Below, piece by piece: positions 48,704 to 61,247 of a stretch of DNA of 64,000 nucleotides. Every line of letters starts with the position of its first letter. The first letter of the stretch is position 1. The position numbers and the translations under genes were made by a program. A model generated the notes under the pieces. That model made no database searches and was not told where the DNA came from. It worked only from the letters and a program-made list of their open reading frames with translations. Origin of the DNA: Paragyromitra xinjiangensis (lineage: Eukaryota; Ascomycota; Pezizomycetes; Pezizales; Discinaceae); contig JBCAMK010000021.1 in assembly GCA_038503065.1 (NCBI GenBank), forward strand, positions 992,001 to 1,056,000, in the 5' to 3' direction.

Positions 48704-49698
48704 GCAGGGAGTGGTCGATAATACACCAGTTGTGGTGTGGTGTGGTGTGGTTTTCGGTGGATCCACTCGACGTCTCCATCCGGGGGATCAGTCCCCGGAG
48801 GAGGTCGTGGGATCCTACGTTGATCTAAATCGGGAACCGTATTCGAGGATGATACCTAAGAATTTTCGTGGTGGTTAGTATGCGGTGTTGGAAGGGGTAT
48901 GGTTTCTCTGTAATGGGGCTAGTAACTATAAATTCTGGGTGTGGGTGGGGTGTTCAATCGGGGTGTATATACCGATGTTTTAGGTTTTTATCTTGATCCC
49001 TTAGCCCGGTAGGTTAACTGTGATCCTTTTGGTTAGTTATGACTTATTAAAGAGGATAATTATTGGATACGATATTTCTATATCTCTAACCACCAAACCC
49101 TCTCATAGTTAAGCTCGGAGGATTTCGGTCGATTTACTACTGACCTCCAACATATTTGGCCATAATTGTGAATAAAATACAATAATTATGGAAAAATAGG
49201 CTGGGAACGAGACAGTCCCAACAGACCACAGGAAGATGAGGTAGAACTTACAGACAAAGAGTGTCTCGAGACCCTCCCCTACGAGGGAGGAACCCGGCCT
49301 GAGACGTGGGTAAATGGTGAAGGTGTAAGGAAGATGTGTGATTTTGGAGAAGAGGAAGTGCGAGGAGGGGTATTTATACACCTGGGTGTATGTGTGTAGC
49401 CGTAGTTTGCGACTGCTTATATGAGCCTCGGCAATTTCAGGGCTTAACCGTGGAGCTTTAGATTTCCTACAATGCGGGGATCTTGTTTGGCTGTTGGCCC
49501 TTGCGAGGGTGATTAGGTGGGATCATGAGCCCAATTAGAGTAAGCTGGATGGAAGCATAATGCAGAAGCAGAGTTAGACGTAGCTCTCCGTCTTACGGCG
49601 TTCACTTGGTATTGAGGATCATACTGCAGCTGACCTATCAGTATTAATCGTCTGGTATCCGGTAATATTCGTTTCTCACCGAGCCTTTATAGTTCAAG

Positions 49699-49722
49699 TT
49701 TGATTGATTGATTGATTGATTG
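49699..49722. repeat. GATT microsatellite
   Basis: About six GATT units in a row, followed by degenerate units (GACT, GATTAATTAA). A simple tetranucleotide repeat in intergenic DNA. Confidence 0.7.
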
Positions 49723-51009
49723 ACTGATTAATTAAGTATATCTAGCCACCTGGGTTACAGTACTTCATAGTTCAAGTGAGGGAGAAGCAAATGCACTATA
49801 GCACCTACAAGATCAAGTAGCATCATAGCGGGAAGCAAAAAAAGACCAACATATTATGGAAATCACTTGAAATGCGGTAGAAATATGGTAGCACAATATA
49901 TCAGCAGACTTTCATATCAAAGTTTGATTTCTACTATCATTCCACTCCTCAGGTTCGTACAACGCTCTACTTTGCACGCCTTCCACCCCCTCTCTTGATA
50001 TCTAATATCACCAGAGGACCCTACCGCGGGAAACCCAGCTGTCACCAAAACCAGGCTCGAGAATCTTTGCATGACGGTTACCTGCAGCAATGCTGGATCG
50101 CCAATTGGGCGTAAGGAGGAGGCGTGCCGTGATTTTCTTATCCATAAACTGCAGCTGACGAAATAAACCCGTACCGCCCTGTCAACTTGTCCGAGCCTGA
50201 ATATTACAAAACCCTCGTCCCCCTCTCCAGTAAGCTGATACGAAATATAGATGATCACCACTATCCACACGTGAGCGGCACCGGCGACAATCACCGGCAT
50301 ATTTTGATGTATCCCCCTGCCGACAACAATCGGGACAACCTTAAACGTACTCAGTTTTCGTCCCTGAACGCCGTTCAGATACTAATCACTAACCGAAACC
50401 AGGCTTAGGTAGCCTCTTCGCACCTTAGGGCTACATGTCGCGATAGGACAATGCAGCAGAAGGGCCACAAGTGCAGACACGCCGCCGAAAGCACTTATGT
50501 CTCAGAATAACCCAGTCCAGGATCATCCGACCAGGCTCGCAAGACTGCATTGACAAATCCAATCTGCACCTTAAGCGAGTGACCGTCCGTGATCAATAAC
50601 GCAGCAACCGAGCCTGAAACACAAAGCAGGTAGTGAAGAAAAAAAAAATTGCCTCTTAGGAGATAACGGGATATAGTTAAGAGGCGAGCCTATAGCAGGC
50701 AGTAGGCTCGAATCCACGTTGCATTGACGAATCAAGATGACTCAGGCTCAAGCTCCCCGAGCCTGAGTGCGAGCCTGATCCTGATGGTGTAATTGGGTGT
50801 TGCACAAGGACGCGGGAATGTCCTTAAATAGGACACCGCAACGAGAAAACTTCAATATTCTCAGAATCAGAGTTCTATCGGTAGACTTGGTTATATATTA
50901 ATCAGACACCAAGGTTGGAATATCTTTCTAGTAAATATCTCACGCAGTACAAACTCCGCCTTAAGACCATCCCTGCAAACACCAGAGCCTCTCCTACAAA
51001 CTGCCAGTT

Positions 51010-51464
51010 ATGAACGACATGAAGCAAACTTACTCATGCTCAACCACCTGCAACGGTAATTTCGTGTAAGAACACTCATTCCTAGGACCCAAGACCCTCA
51101 ATTTTAGTTGCTCGCAATACTAATACCCAACAGCGGCCCACACCAATGTATCCGCATCGACAGATCCCTTACCATATCCTGCCTCGGCAAGAACAATTGC
51201 ATTAGAACCTTCAAAACCAAGAACGATTTCAACCGTCACTGCAGAACTGTCCACCTGCATTGTCGAATTGGAGCATCGGAGCTCCTGGATTGCCCAGTTC
51301 CTGGGTGTCGGCGTATTGGGAAGGATGCGTTCAGGCGGAAGGATAATTTACTGCAACATAGGAGGTTGGTGCACCGGGAGAACGTCAGCGTGAGGTTTAC
51401 GAGGTTGAGGGTTGGGGGCCAGAAGCCGGATGAGGTGGATCAGAAGATGGAGGGGCTTTCGTAG
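51010..51464 (+). CDS. small C2H2-type zinc-finger protein, 128 residues
   Basis: Exons 51010-51065 and 51134-51464 join across a 68-bp intron with a GTAAGA donor and an ACTAAT branch-like site. Two fingers are visible. Finger 1 uses Cys35, Cys41, His54 and His59 (C-x5-C-x12-H-x4-H, containing FKTKNDFNRHCRTVH). Finger 2 uses Cys72, Cys77, His94 and His99 (C-x4-C-x16-H-x4-H, containing FRRKDNLLQHRRLVH). A Cys pair in the N-terminal YSCSTTC may be an incomplete third finger. The tail is short and charged. Such proteins are usually DNA-binding regulators. RRKDNLLQHRR is a pattern common in fungal C2H2 factors that also appears in telomere-proximal or NACHT-linked proteins. Targets are unknown. 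It converges with the Sea4 gene. Confidence 0.7.
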
Positions 51465-51941
51465 TGTGTGGTTGTAAATATATGTAGTTGGTTTTGGTTC
51501 TGGTAGCTAGCACTAGTCTCGTAGCAATCGAGTTTCATTATGTTTTTCCACATAGAAAAAGGAAGAATTTCATATCGCTATCAGTGGTTATCCACACTCT
51601 TCAGCGGTAGATAAAAATGAGTTCACACAATTGCCGTATGAGAAGAGAAGTAAGCTCTACAAATATCGTACCCAGCCTGCTCTGGCTGCAACTGCCACCA
51701 CAACCATCCCTCAAGTGGTAGCGCTCCACAAGTCTCTACAAACAAATGATAAAAAAAACTGAAACCTCCAGCAAACCCAGCGGACTCCCAGCCTCCCCCT
51801 TAGAACGCCCTTAAAAAATTGGATAGACGTGGAGAGCAAAATAAAGATAACAAACACCAGTATAAAAACGTAAAAAAAAAGAACCTCCATTATCCGCCAG
51901 AAACGAAGATAGTATGTACTCGTCCCAACACAACCAAAAGC
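51465..51941. other. convergent 3' spacer
   Basis: These 477 bp lie between the stops of the zinc-finger gene (plus) and the Sea4/Mio gene (minus), with A-rich runs near 51750 and 51860. Nothing else is seen. Confidence 0.4.
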
Positions 51942-54900
51942 CTACATCTTACACCGACAGTCACAATCCGGCACTGGGCAGATCCTATGTTTCGAGAACC
52001 ATTCCCTTGCGTGTCCCGAATGCATCCCGTGATTGCACGATAAGCAGAAATTAAACCTACCCCAGCACCCAAAGTCAGCACTCCTATACCCAATACCATC
52101 CAATTTTGTAGGTGGAGACGAGAAAAATAAAGAGATGAAAAAGCCCTTACCATCGATCATAATCATTCTCCGGCTCCGTCGCTTTCCCACTATCCAGACT
52201 CTTCCCCCCCTGTGCACCCTCTATACTCTTCTTATAGTACTTCGTCCCCAAATTCAGCAAACAAACCGCACAGCGCGGCAGACTCTTCTTACACTGCGGG
52301 CACACAGTAGCCTTCGACCCAATCAGCTCTGAGCGCAGAAGCGCGTGTGATACAACACCTACCTTCGTCGGAGCATTCGCACCAACAGGAACATTACTAG
52401 TGGGTGCTTTTTCCCGCGGATTCATATTCGGCTTACTTCCAGCCGGTTTCGTAGCCGTGGAGTGGGTCGCGCCGTGTGAGATGTTTCGGTCGCAGTATGT
52501 GCAGCGGACATAGACCTGACGTTGGACTTCGTTGATGGTCATTGTGCCGTTTCGATTCCGGGAGTGCTTGCCGCGGGCGACGTCGAATTTTGCGCGTGCG
52601 TGGAAGAGACGCCAGCTGTTGAGGAGTTGGCGGTAGCTGTGCGGGTGGTTAGTCGACTCGATCGCCGTACTCTAGGGTCAATGATCGCACTCACCTTTCA
52701 ACCCAATACCCGACTCTTTCGTCCTCAAAATACCGCGGCACCGCAAAACCTGCTACTAAACTTGCTGTCTGCACGTCTCCCTTACGGTTAACATACACCT
52801 GTAGCAGATCCATCGCCCTGGCGCCAATCCCCGTGAGTACGATCCCATCGACGTCTCCATCCCCAACAACCCGGACTGCCAGCCCTTCCAAATACTCCGT
52901 CAACTCGTCATCGCCCAACCACCGCAGCGCAATCAACAACCGCTCACATATCGGTAGCCCAACCTCATCCAACACATCCCTCCACTCTCCATTCGACACA
53001 TATGCAAACACAGCCCTCAAATACGGCTCATCAAGCTCAACCGCCATCTCACGACACAGCTCCTTCCATATATTCGCGTTCTTCGCCGTCTCCGTACTCA
53101 CCTTCTCACTCGCCATCAAAGGCGACAGCGCCATCTGCGCATGCGAGTAGTACCCCGCAACAGCCGTACTCATGACCTTCATCTGCTGTCCTCCATGCGA
53201 CAGCGTCTGAATGCAGCGCGTGAACTCACCGTGGAATAACGCCCATCCAGCCGCCTTCGCATACTCTCCGTTCTTCTCCAATCTCAATAACTCACTCTCC
53301 AGCTCGCTCGCGCCAAAATCCCACCCACAGATCGCGAGCGCTAGACGCCGCTGCTCCGGGAAGTGTGTGCGGCCTTTAAACTCCTCGCGACCCGCCCTAC
53401 GGTTTATCTCCGCGATTGCGACAGTCCAGTCTTCTGGTTTCGGCCAGTGTCTGCCCGTTAGACGGCTCGAGATGCTTTCATGGCCTTGTCCGAGACCTGT
53501 GCCGCTATTCCAGATACCGAGAACACCCATGTAGCTCATATCGACGAGACCAGCAACCATACCGTTGTTTGCTGCGGCTTCGGTGGCGCCAGCAAGCCAC
53601 TGCCATAGGTCCTTGAGGTACTGCTCCTGCACGAGGGTTGTGTTTTTCGCGCAATCCATTTCGTAGCCGGCTTCGACCCGACGCCGCATCACGACGCACA
53701 TGTCGTTTCGCAGGATGTCGTGTGCGTCGTAGAGGAAGTCTTCAGGACGGACTAAGCTGTTGCTGCGGACGGCACGTCGGCCTTCATGCATGCCGAGGCG
53801 TGCGCCGGGGCTGCCGACGGGGGAATCAAGGTCGAGGGAGTCGAGTTGTTTTGATATCTCTGCAGCGGGATCAGGGAGCTTTATCTGCAGGGAAGTAGGT
53901 GGGGAGGGGATGATCTGGAGGTCTTTGCCGGCGGTGACGAGGAGGCCGTTTCTACTCCCGAAGGCGAGGGATGTTACGCTACCGGAGCAAGTGATAATGC
54001 TGGGGATGCCATTTGTGCGAAGGCAGATAGTGCGAAGAGGGTCGCCGTGGTCCGGACTTCCAGGACACACCCAGTCGAAGCTAATGATGCGACGGTCATT
54101 CTTGGCGAGGCGGGAATGTGGGACAACGTCGTTGGTGCGGGTGACGAAGAGGGTTTCGCCGGGTTCCTGGCGCGGGTTCGGGGTACGGGTGCCGGAGGAC
54201 CCACCATTCATGCGGGTGCTATCAAGAAGGCTGGAGGCGGACTCACGCCAGCCTTTGCGGGATTTGCTGAATTCAGGGACTCCTGAGGCGACGACTCCGG
54301 GAGCGAAGAGGCCGAGAGAGGAGGTGGGCTGGGGTTCGGCGTCAGAGATTCGGTCGGTCTCGTAGACGCGGAGGCTTCCGGTGGTGTTGAGGACGGCAAA
54401 AGTACCCGGTTTGGTATTAGAATAACGTAAGGAGGAGATCTGACCGCTGGTGCCGGGACGGTTGAAGAGGAGGGCGTAGGCGTTGTCATTGGCAATGTTG
54501 GCGCTGCGGAGGGAGCGCCGGTCCCAGATTGAGATCAGATCTTCAGAGTGGCAGGCGAAGTAGTTAGAATTCAGGTCGAGGGATATACCTTGAGAGCAGC
54601 GAGAGGGAATCATGAAGGCAGGATTTGCGGGCGATTCTAGTGATATTAGTATAGCTTTCTGAGGAGGTAGAAGGGAATTCCCACTGACCCCTCAAATCAT
54701 AACATTTTATCGACTTAGTGCTCCCACATACCAGCACATCAGAATGCTCCCGGAAAAAGCGTACGCAGGAGATAGTCTCACTGCTCACAAGCTGTCGAAT
54801 CGGTCGCGCTGTCTCCTGCACTGAAGAACCGAGACGTTGGTTGACGTCCCAGATGTTGAGACAGAAATCATTGCGAACTTTGTCAAGAGCTGTAGCTAGG

Positions 54901-55555
54901 AATTTCCCAGTGCAGTTAAAAGAAACGCTGTTGCAGGCACGCTGAGACTTGGCGGGGAGGGATATTGCAGTGGTGGCGAGCTTGATGAGGAGGGCTTCCC
55001 CGGAGGATTGACCGACAGCTACCAGGTCTGTGAAGATACAATATATTAGAAATGCGCTTCTTTGGCATATCCACGAGGTTTTATATATCACAGAGATTTA
55101 AACATACCTTCTTGCACAGGCGACCAGTCGAAACACTATTTATGAGTTACACCCCCGAATTAGAAAGGCGAGTGTTTCTCTGAGAACCACAATGCTGCCG
55201 CGGAGCGTCATGATAATAAAAAAAAGAAACAATCATAAATAATAAAAAAAGGACATACACGAATGTAGGGGACCTTCGGATGTTTTAAAGCCAGTTTACA
55301 CCGGGGACCTTTCCCCTTCTAGAAGAACGAAAGAAAGCAAAAAATCAGCCCAGTCCAAAAAAATTATACGCATATATATATGTTGTATTATATATACCAC
55401 ACCATTTATAGCTCCCGGAACAGGAAAAAAAAAGAATATACCTCTTGAGTAATATTGTACAAACTCAGCTCATGTTCACTCGAATCGATTTTCAAGAACT
55501 TCTGATTATCCGTGGTGCTGTGGGGCGACCAGCGGATGCTCGCGCCGGTGTTCAT
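51942..55555 (-). CDS. SEA4: SEA/GATOR2 complex subunit Sea4 (Mio/Mios)
   Basis: Sea4/Mios is a scaffold of the vacuole-associated GATOR2 (SEACAT) subcomplex, which relieves GATOR1 inhibition of TORC1 when amino acids are present. Seven exons (55555-55442, 55318-55259, 55135-55108, 55027-54689, 54636-52695, 52636-52151, 52056-51942) close in phase to 969 residues. The N-terminal third is a WD40 propeller (CFDWSPVQEG, DLISIWDRRS, SLRVYETDR). The middle is an alpha-solenoid (ICGWDFG, GEYAKAAGWALFHGEF). The C-terminal 170 residues form the zinc-ribbon/RING part: CTYC, CPQC, CAVC, then CLSCNHGMHSGHAREWF and CPVPDCDCRC. Six introns are 52-123 bp. It starts 493 bp from the divergent EFG1. Confidence 0.92.
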
Positions 55556-56047
55556 GGTGGTCGGTATTTATAATAATTTTTTTCCAACTCCGTTTCCCGG
55601 TAGATACGCACTCTAACTCAAGGGAAGCTCTAGAGTGCGGGGCGCATTCTTCAAAAGCAAAAGCAGAGATAAAGACAGCGAGAGCTGAACAGAAGACGGG
55701 AAGAGAGTGAGAAGTGGAGAAGCCAGTTGAAAACGACAGGTATGCGAGCTCTTCCTTCACCGGAACTCTCTCTTTCTCTCTCTTTCCTTCTCTCTTCTCT
55801 CACACTCTCAATGCATACAGATCGAGTATGTACGTAGAGTATGTAGCAGCCAGAGTCTCGATCTGCGGACTGATTCCCTCGGGCCAATCGCGGCCTCCGT
55901 GACGTTGCACCGTTCCAAGATCTGCGAAGGAAAGAGGGAAAGTCGCCCATGTCGGATAGCCAACCCTAGCCCTTAGTCCCTCCCCGCAGAGCCTCGACGA
56001 AAGAGCGAAACCTCCGCTGAAGGAAAATTTCAGGCCTCCAACAGAAA
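55556..56047. promoter_or_regulatory. shared upstream region between SEA4 and EFG1
   Basis: This is a 492-bp divergent intergenic region with a CT-rich tract (TCTCTCTTTCTCTCTCTTTCC, near 55768-55790) that could serve either promoter. No TATA box is obvious. Open frames on the minus strand here would be leader or chance frames. Confidence 0.45.
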
Positions 56048-56832
56048 ATGTCCACCACCACCGCCCCTACCTCCCGCCCGCCCCAGAAGCGCCGGAAATT
56101 CACCCATGAGCATTCCACCAAACTAACAACCTCTACCAATCGCGGTACCTCTACTGCAGCCCTCAAAAAGAAGGTCCGCGATCTCGAACGGCTGCTTGCA
56201 CACCAGACGAATCTCCCTGCTGATGTGCGCCTTGATAACGAGCGTGCGCTGGAGGCATTCAAGCATGAGCTGAGCTTGGCCAAAAAGAGCGCGCGCGATG
56301 AGAGGATCGATAAGAAGTACCAGATGGTTCGGTTCTTTGGTATTTAACACCACTTTCTCCAGTGATCAATTGCTCCACAGGAACACTAACCACCCGCAAC
56401 AAATTAGAACGCCAAAAAGCCACTCGAAAACTAAAACAGCTCCAGAAGCAACTCGCAGCTGAGTCTTCGCCTTCAGAGTCCCTGCAGAACGACATCCATG
56501 AGGCAGAACTCGACCTGAACTACATCCTCCACTACCCTAAAGGCGAGAAATATATCTCGCTCTTCAAGGATCCTGGGGAGCAGACTAAAGTGCTGGAGAG
56601 GCGGGATATGATTAGGAAGGATATTGAGAGGCAGATGATGCGTGGAACTTTAGGGAGTGGAACGGCAGATTCGATGCGTTTGAATGAGGAGGAGGGTGAG
56701 AAGCAGATTGAGAAGGGGAGGAAAGATGAGGGCAAGAAGAAGAGGAAAGGGGATAAAGAAGGTAGTGGAGATAAGAAGAAGAAGGATGAAGAGGAGGTTC
56801 CCCTGGAGGAGGATGGATTCTTTGAATTTTAA
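56048..56832 (+). CDS. EFG1: rRNA-processing protein Efg1
   Basis: Efg1 is a nucleolar component of the early 90S pre-ribosome needed for 18S rRNA maturation. Exons 56048-56339 and 56381-56832 join to 247 residues, near the yeast length. The N-terminus is basic (PPQKRRKFTHEHS). The conserved core includes ALKKKVRDLERLLAH, LPADVRLDNERALEAFKHEL, KYQMVRFFG-T and RQKATRKLKQLQKQL, followed by LNYILHYPKGEKYISLF. The C-terminal half is Lys/Glu-rich coiled coil and ends EDGFFEF. The intron is only 41 bp, but both flanks splice a conserved segment in phase. It is divergent from SEA4 and convergent with the F-box gene. Confidence 0.92.
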
Positions 56833-57493
56833 AAATATAATGGTTGGGGAATTCCTTTTTCTAGCACGATATCGAGCCAAAAGAATTGCCTGAGTTGGAG
56901 TTTTGTAAGATAGATGGGTACATGTACTTAATGAGTCTTTTTTGTCCGTATCTCTTCACGATATCACTGAATGTCTGGTTCTGCAATCGTAACTGGGAAA
57001 GACGCCTACTGTAGTATCTCTTCGTCCAGCTGATGTCTGAACTCCCTATCAAGTATAAGCTCAGTAGCGTATTTCTCACCCATCCACGAGGGAGATGGGC
57101 TAACCCATGGATGGACATGTGGCAGAGGTGTCAATGATATCAACCTCTGAACAAAAATGCATTTTCACCGTACAAACCATCCCAGCACCCACATAACCAC
57201 ACCATAGACAAGGGTGGGACACCCAGTAAACCCAACTTCACCAATAGATCGATATCTATGCTACCCTTAGCAATACTTTCACAGTTTCGACCTTCATGTA
57301 TCACTCATATATTCGTTAAAATGTACAACCATCTAAAGAAACGCAAATAAACGTAACCCTCCACATCACTAGTATTGTAATGAATCCGCTCATAACCGTG
57401 TATACTGCACATAATGAAAACGCCATTTCCCTACTCTTTCAAAAAGACCCCTAACCAACCCAACCCAAAGAAACCCCCACCACCCTCATCCTA
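56833..57493. other. convergent 3' spacer
   Basis: These 661 bp lie between EFG1 and the F-box gene stops. The region is AC-rich with A/T runs; no gene, RNA or repeat is recognised. Confidence 0.4.
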
Positions 57494-59126
57494 TCATCCC
57501 TCCTTCGCCGGCCCCCTCAACCTACAATCCGGACACCCAATCAACAACTCTTGACTACAATCCGGAAAAAAGTACACTCCATCCGGCATATGTTCCTTCA
57601 ACCCTCTCTCAGTCAGGGCTTTCCTCGCCGCATCAAACCAGACCTCCCCAACCCTCGGCATCCACGCTTTAATCCTCTTACTCCCCTCCCTACTATGACC
57701 GCTCCCAATCCTCCTGAGCCCTTTCCCACCACCAAACTTCGTTTCCATCTCCACCCGCTCCTCCTGCATATCCGTCATAAACTGTTTCTTCAGCCGACCA
57801 CTCGCGTTTGGAGCATCCGCGGCGAAGAACTCGACGCAGCGTTTCAGGGAGGTCTGGCAGCGCAGCATGAGGGCTACTATCTCGTCGTTTTGGTTGTGCG
57901 GGGGCTCGGGAGACATGGATAGTCGGATGGAGTTAACGAGGAAGTGCATGGCGTGGTGGGTGCTGATGAGGGTTTTGTTGTCAAAGGTGGAGATTATATT
58001 GGCTTGGATGGCGAGGTAGGTAGATGAGAGGTCGACCGGGGAGGGTGCGTGGTAGTCGTCGCTGTTTTCGGCGGCGATGGCGGCTTTATTAACTTCGAGG
58101 CGGAGACGGGAGTAGGTTAGGAAGTGGAGGACCTGGAAGTTGTTAGTCTTTGTGTTTAGATAAACCCCCACTATAGAGATGAGGTCGTAGATATCTCGTT
58201 TTTCTCCAATTGGAGATCTACACTAAGAATACTTCCGGGGTAGTTCTTACATAGTACCTAAACATACATCGAATAAGCTTCAAGAACAAAACCAAAAGAC
58301 GGGAATACCACAAAAAGAAAACCGGAAGATAATACAATTGCTTCGTAAGCCTCCTCTGCACCGCTCTAATCGCCTGCTCCTTCTTATTCTCCACCTCCTT
58401 TCTTGCCTTCCTATCCAACGGAACTCCACTTCTAAACATCTGCGTCACCGCCTTATCACAAAGATAATATGCCAACTGCGAGCACGTGACATGTCGTCTC
58501 TCCAGCCCATAAAAATACTGCACAGTTGGTCTCCGGGACCCATCTTGTGTTCTGGATCTTGGTGGATAAAATAACTGCGATAGCAGTGTTAGATATGACC
58601 CTGGCACGAGCCAGTTTGATACTATGACGTGTTCGTGGACATCGATGAGTTCTTTGAATGCGCGGGAGACCTTGCGGAGCTGAACAACATCGCGCCATTG
58701 CGTTTGGCTGAAGATATCGATGATTAGTTCAGAGGGGAGGTAGTCGAAGAAGGAGCCGGTGAGGGCTGCAGTGCTGCTGAACTGGGTACTGCGTTTGACA
58801 CGAGGTAAGTTACTATAATGTTTCAGTGACACAAACAAGAGAGATGATTTTATTTTATTTTTTATTCCCCCAGAAGAGAAGATTAAATCCTATTTAGAAG
58901 GAAATAAAAATCCCCCTGGTTTATACAATGGAGGTCGGTTTTTCCATTAGGGGATATCAGGGCTTTGAATATGGGGAGACACAAGCACATATACGTACCT
59001 TGGGGGTCTCGTTTTCTGTAGGAACTGCAACCGCGCACGCTCCACGGCCCGGAGAACACCTCGGGCTTTCTGCTCAACCTTCTGCTCGAAGTCCCCTCTC
59101 CGGGTATCGGTCCGAGAACCTAGCAT
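57494..59126 (-). CDS. F-box protein, 442 residues
   Basis: F-box proteins link substrates to the Skp1-Cullin ubiquitin ligase. Exons 59126-58999, 58812-58251 and 58132-57494 close in phase. The start MLGSRTDTRRGDFEQKVEQKA comes from a first exon recovered upstream of the longest single frame; it splices AG-T in phase and avoids an otherwise unexplained start inside the intron. The F-box follows about residue 63 (FFDYLPSELIIDIFSQTQWRDVVQLRKVSRAFKELI). After it come helices including HVTCSQLAYYLCDKAVTQMF, a hydrophobic stretch before the last intron, and a C-terminal domain ending ELLIGCPDCRLRGPAKEG with a CxxC pair. No WD or LRR repeats are visible, so the substrate is unknown. The family call is good; the exon 1 boundary is moderately sure. 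Confidence 0.82.
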
Positions 59127-61247
59127 GACGATCGGGGCTCGGGGTGGATTGACCGGTCCAGATAGGAGGGGGTGTCTAAGATGGAATTTGGTTGATCCGA
59201 AGCTGAAGCGACTGAGTAAGACTCGGGGGAGTTCAGATCACAGCACTACGCACCCAACTACAGGCAGGGAACTGATAATCGTAAGGGGAGCGTAAATAGT
59301 GAGAAAAAACTACCTGGCTGACTAGAAGCTGAGTGAATGACTTGTTTTTCCAGGGAACGGCTTCCGCAGGTGCTGGACTGGGAAGCTGGAATATGGAACA
59401 TTCTGCTGAGTTCAGCAGCTGGGCTTCTATCTTTGGCCGTCACCCCGCCTGGGTGGAGCCGCCAAGAGCGCGTTGACGCGTGCCAAGACGCGATAGCTGG
59501 GTAAGCAGCTCATGAAGCTTGGTTGAAAAATACAGTACAAAATCCTTTGGTGGGTGCACGTACTTTTCGACCATGAGAGCTGAACTGTGGTTTAATCTTC
59601 ATATCTTCGGTCTGAGTGTGTTTAGAATAGCGAATCGCTGATCACCTGCCAGCTCATCTCAGGCAGAGAAACATTCGCCAGGGATATGCGTCAAAGCCAA
59701 GCAGAACTTCAAGCAGTACTCGAGGTGCAATTAAAAGTGCAAAGTTCCTACTCGCAACTGGCGGGTTTAGCGCTGCCAATGATTGGAGTTACGCTAATAT
59801 AACGGCGCTTCATGAGTCTCCCAGTTCTCACTCGTGGCTCAAGTCCACCTGCGCCACACAATTTGAGTTCATCTCACTGCCTGAGGTAGATATATGTATT
59901 CTTCCTAGCTATCACTACATGTAGCTTCGGGCAAACCTTGTCTTGTTCTCATTCCTTCCCCAAATCATCGTGCCTTTATAATTTATTCCAGCAATCGGTG
60001 AGCACGCGGTTTTCCCAAGAACCACTAACTATTTATATATGATCGACCGGAGCACTCACGCTTCCGGTTAAAGCCCAAATAATAAGCTCCGGAGCGAGAT
60101 CTGTCAATTAGGTAGCCAGATCTGACCAGTTGGGGATTGGGCCATTGCTAGTAACCTGTACGTCGATCATGATAGTTGCTCTTAATTTAGATACTCAAGC
60201 CATATTAATATCCGTCTCAATCGCCGTTGTGGTTGAATACACGAAGTGGAGCAAGTATACTAAATTTCTTCAATGCAGTCATCCTCTGTACTAACTACAT
60301 ATACCATTAATATATTGTGAGCTTCTATAGTCAACGACGTGGTTCTATGCCGCTTGGCTGATATGTTTACGGAAATACCATCGCCACTTAACAATGGCCT
60401 TACTTCAGGATATAAAGTACTTTTCTGGGGTATCTAAGCGGTCTTTGGCACAACTTACCCTTTTAATCAGAGTAAAGTAACGCAGGTTCTCAGCCAATCA
60501 ACCCTAATAGCCCTCAAAAAGACGAAGACCTTGCCGTTCCTAGGAAGTTGAAGATATCTAATCCGATAGCCGGAATCTTAAAAAAGAATTCGTATGCTAT
60601 TACATTACGCTTTAATATTCCATCTGCCCATCAGCTCGGCCTACACGTAGAATACGTCAACAGCCGTACTACCAGTCCATCATTCAACATCCAGGACAAT
60701 GACGACAAAAGCGAAAGGGAAAGAAAATAATCAGCCCATCTCAAACAAAGCTCCAATCGCGAGTTCTATTTCTGGTGATTCGAGATCGATAATGAGGTGT
60801 TTCTGAGATTCCCGGGTTCCCGGCGGGGAGGGTCCATGTGCACGTGCCCCAGCTGCAGCTGCAGCTCCGCGTGATACCAGGTGATCTCCCGTCGCTACCG
60901 GGTATCGCGACCGGTACCATGAGAGGGGCAAAAGAGATACTTTTCCACGGAGATCAACGGTGGTACTTGCTCGTATGGATAGGGTCCTAATTAATTGCGG
61001 GTGCTTAGCTGCCGTTCTCGTATTCTCTGGTGGGTATGACGAGCTTTATATCCTCTCCGCATCATGACGTTTTTGGCCGAGAGCAGTCTGTTGTAGATTT
61101 AGGAGACTAAAAATAATTTTATATGTTCTGTGCTTTGTATAAAAAGCGTTGGCTCCGATGATTTATTGTAAGCTCACCACAGGAAGCATTAACACTGCAA
61201 TTGCACAAGATACTAACTTCCAGTTTCTTCAGCACATCTTTGAAAAT
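59127..61247. other. intergenic region upstream of the secreted pair
   Basis: No gene is supported. The area holds a GCTGCA-type repeat near 60851-60866 and several short frames without motifs (60548-60730 plus, 60731-60931 minus). The TATA box of the next gene lies at its right end. Confidence 0.4.
61138..61145 (+). promoter_or_regulatory. TATA box of the first secreted paralog
   Basis: TATAAAAA lies 103 bp before the ATG at 61248. The downstream paralog has a TATAAATA at a nearly identical distance, which supports both calls. Confidence 0.6.

Larger units (their letters stand above)
45375..51009. other. gene-poor, repeat-containing region
   Basis: No gene is supported in 5.6 kb. It holds a duplicated segment with a MITE-like insertion (47462-47872), a 79-bp tandem duplication (48411-48568), a 14-bp inverted repeat (48659-48703), a GTGGT run near 48733-48750, and a GATT microsatellite near 49699-49722. 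Frames such as 46027-46374 (minus) and 49917-50300 (minus) have no motifs. Confidence 0.45.

Noticed and set aside
50705..50715. GGCTCGAATCC, resembling a tRNA B box
   Set aside because: The flanking bases cannot form a T-arm stem, and there is no matching A box or acceptor stem. No tRNA was found in the window.
53760..54365. 201-codon plus-strand frame antisense to SEA4
   Set aside because: It is a shadow of the GC-rich coding exon of the minus-strand gene.
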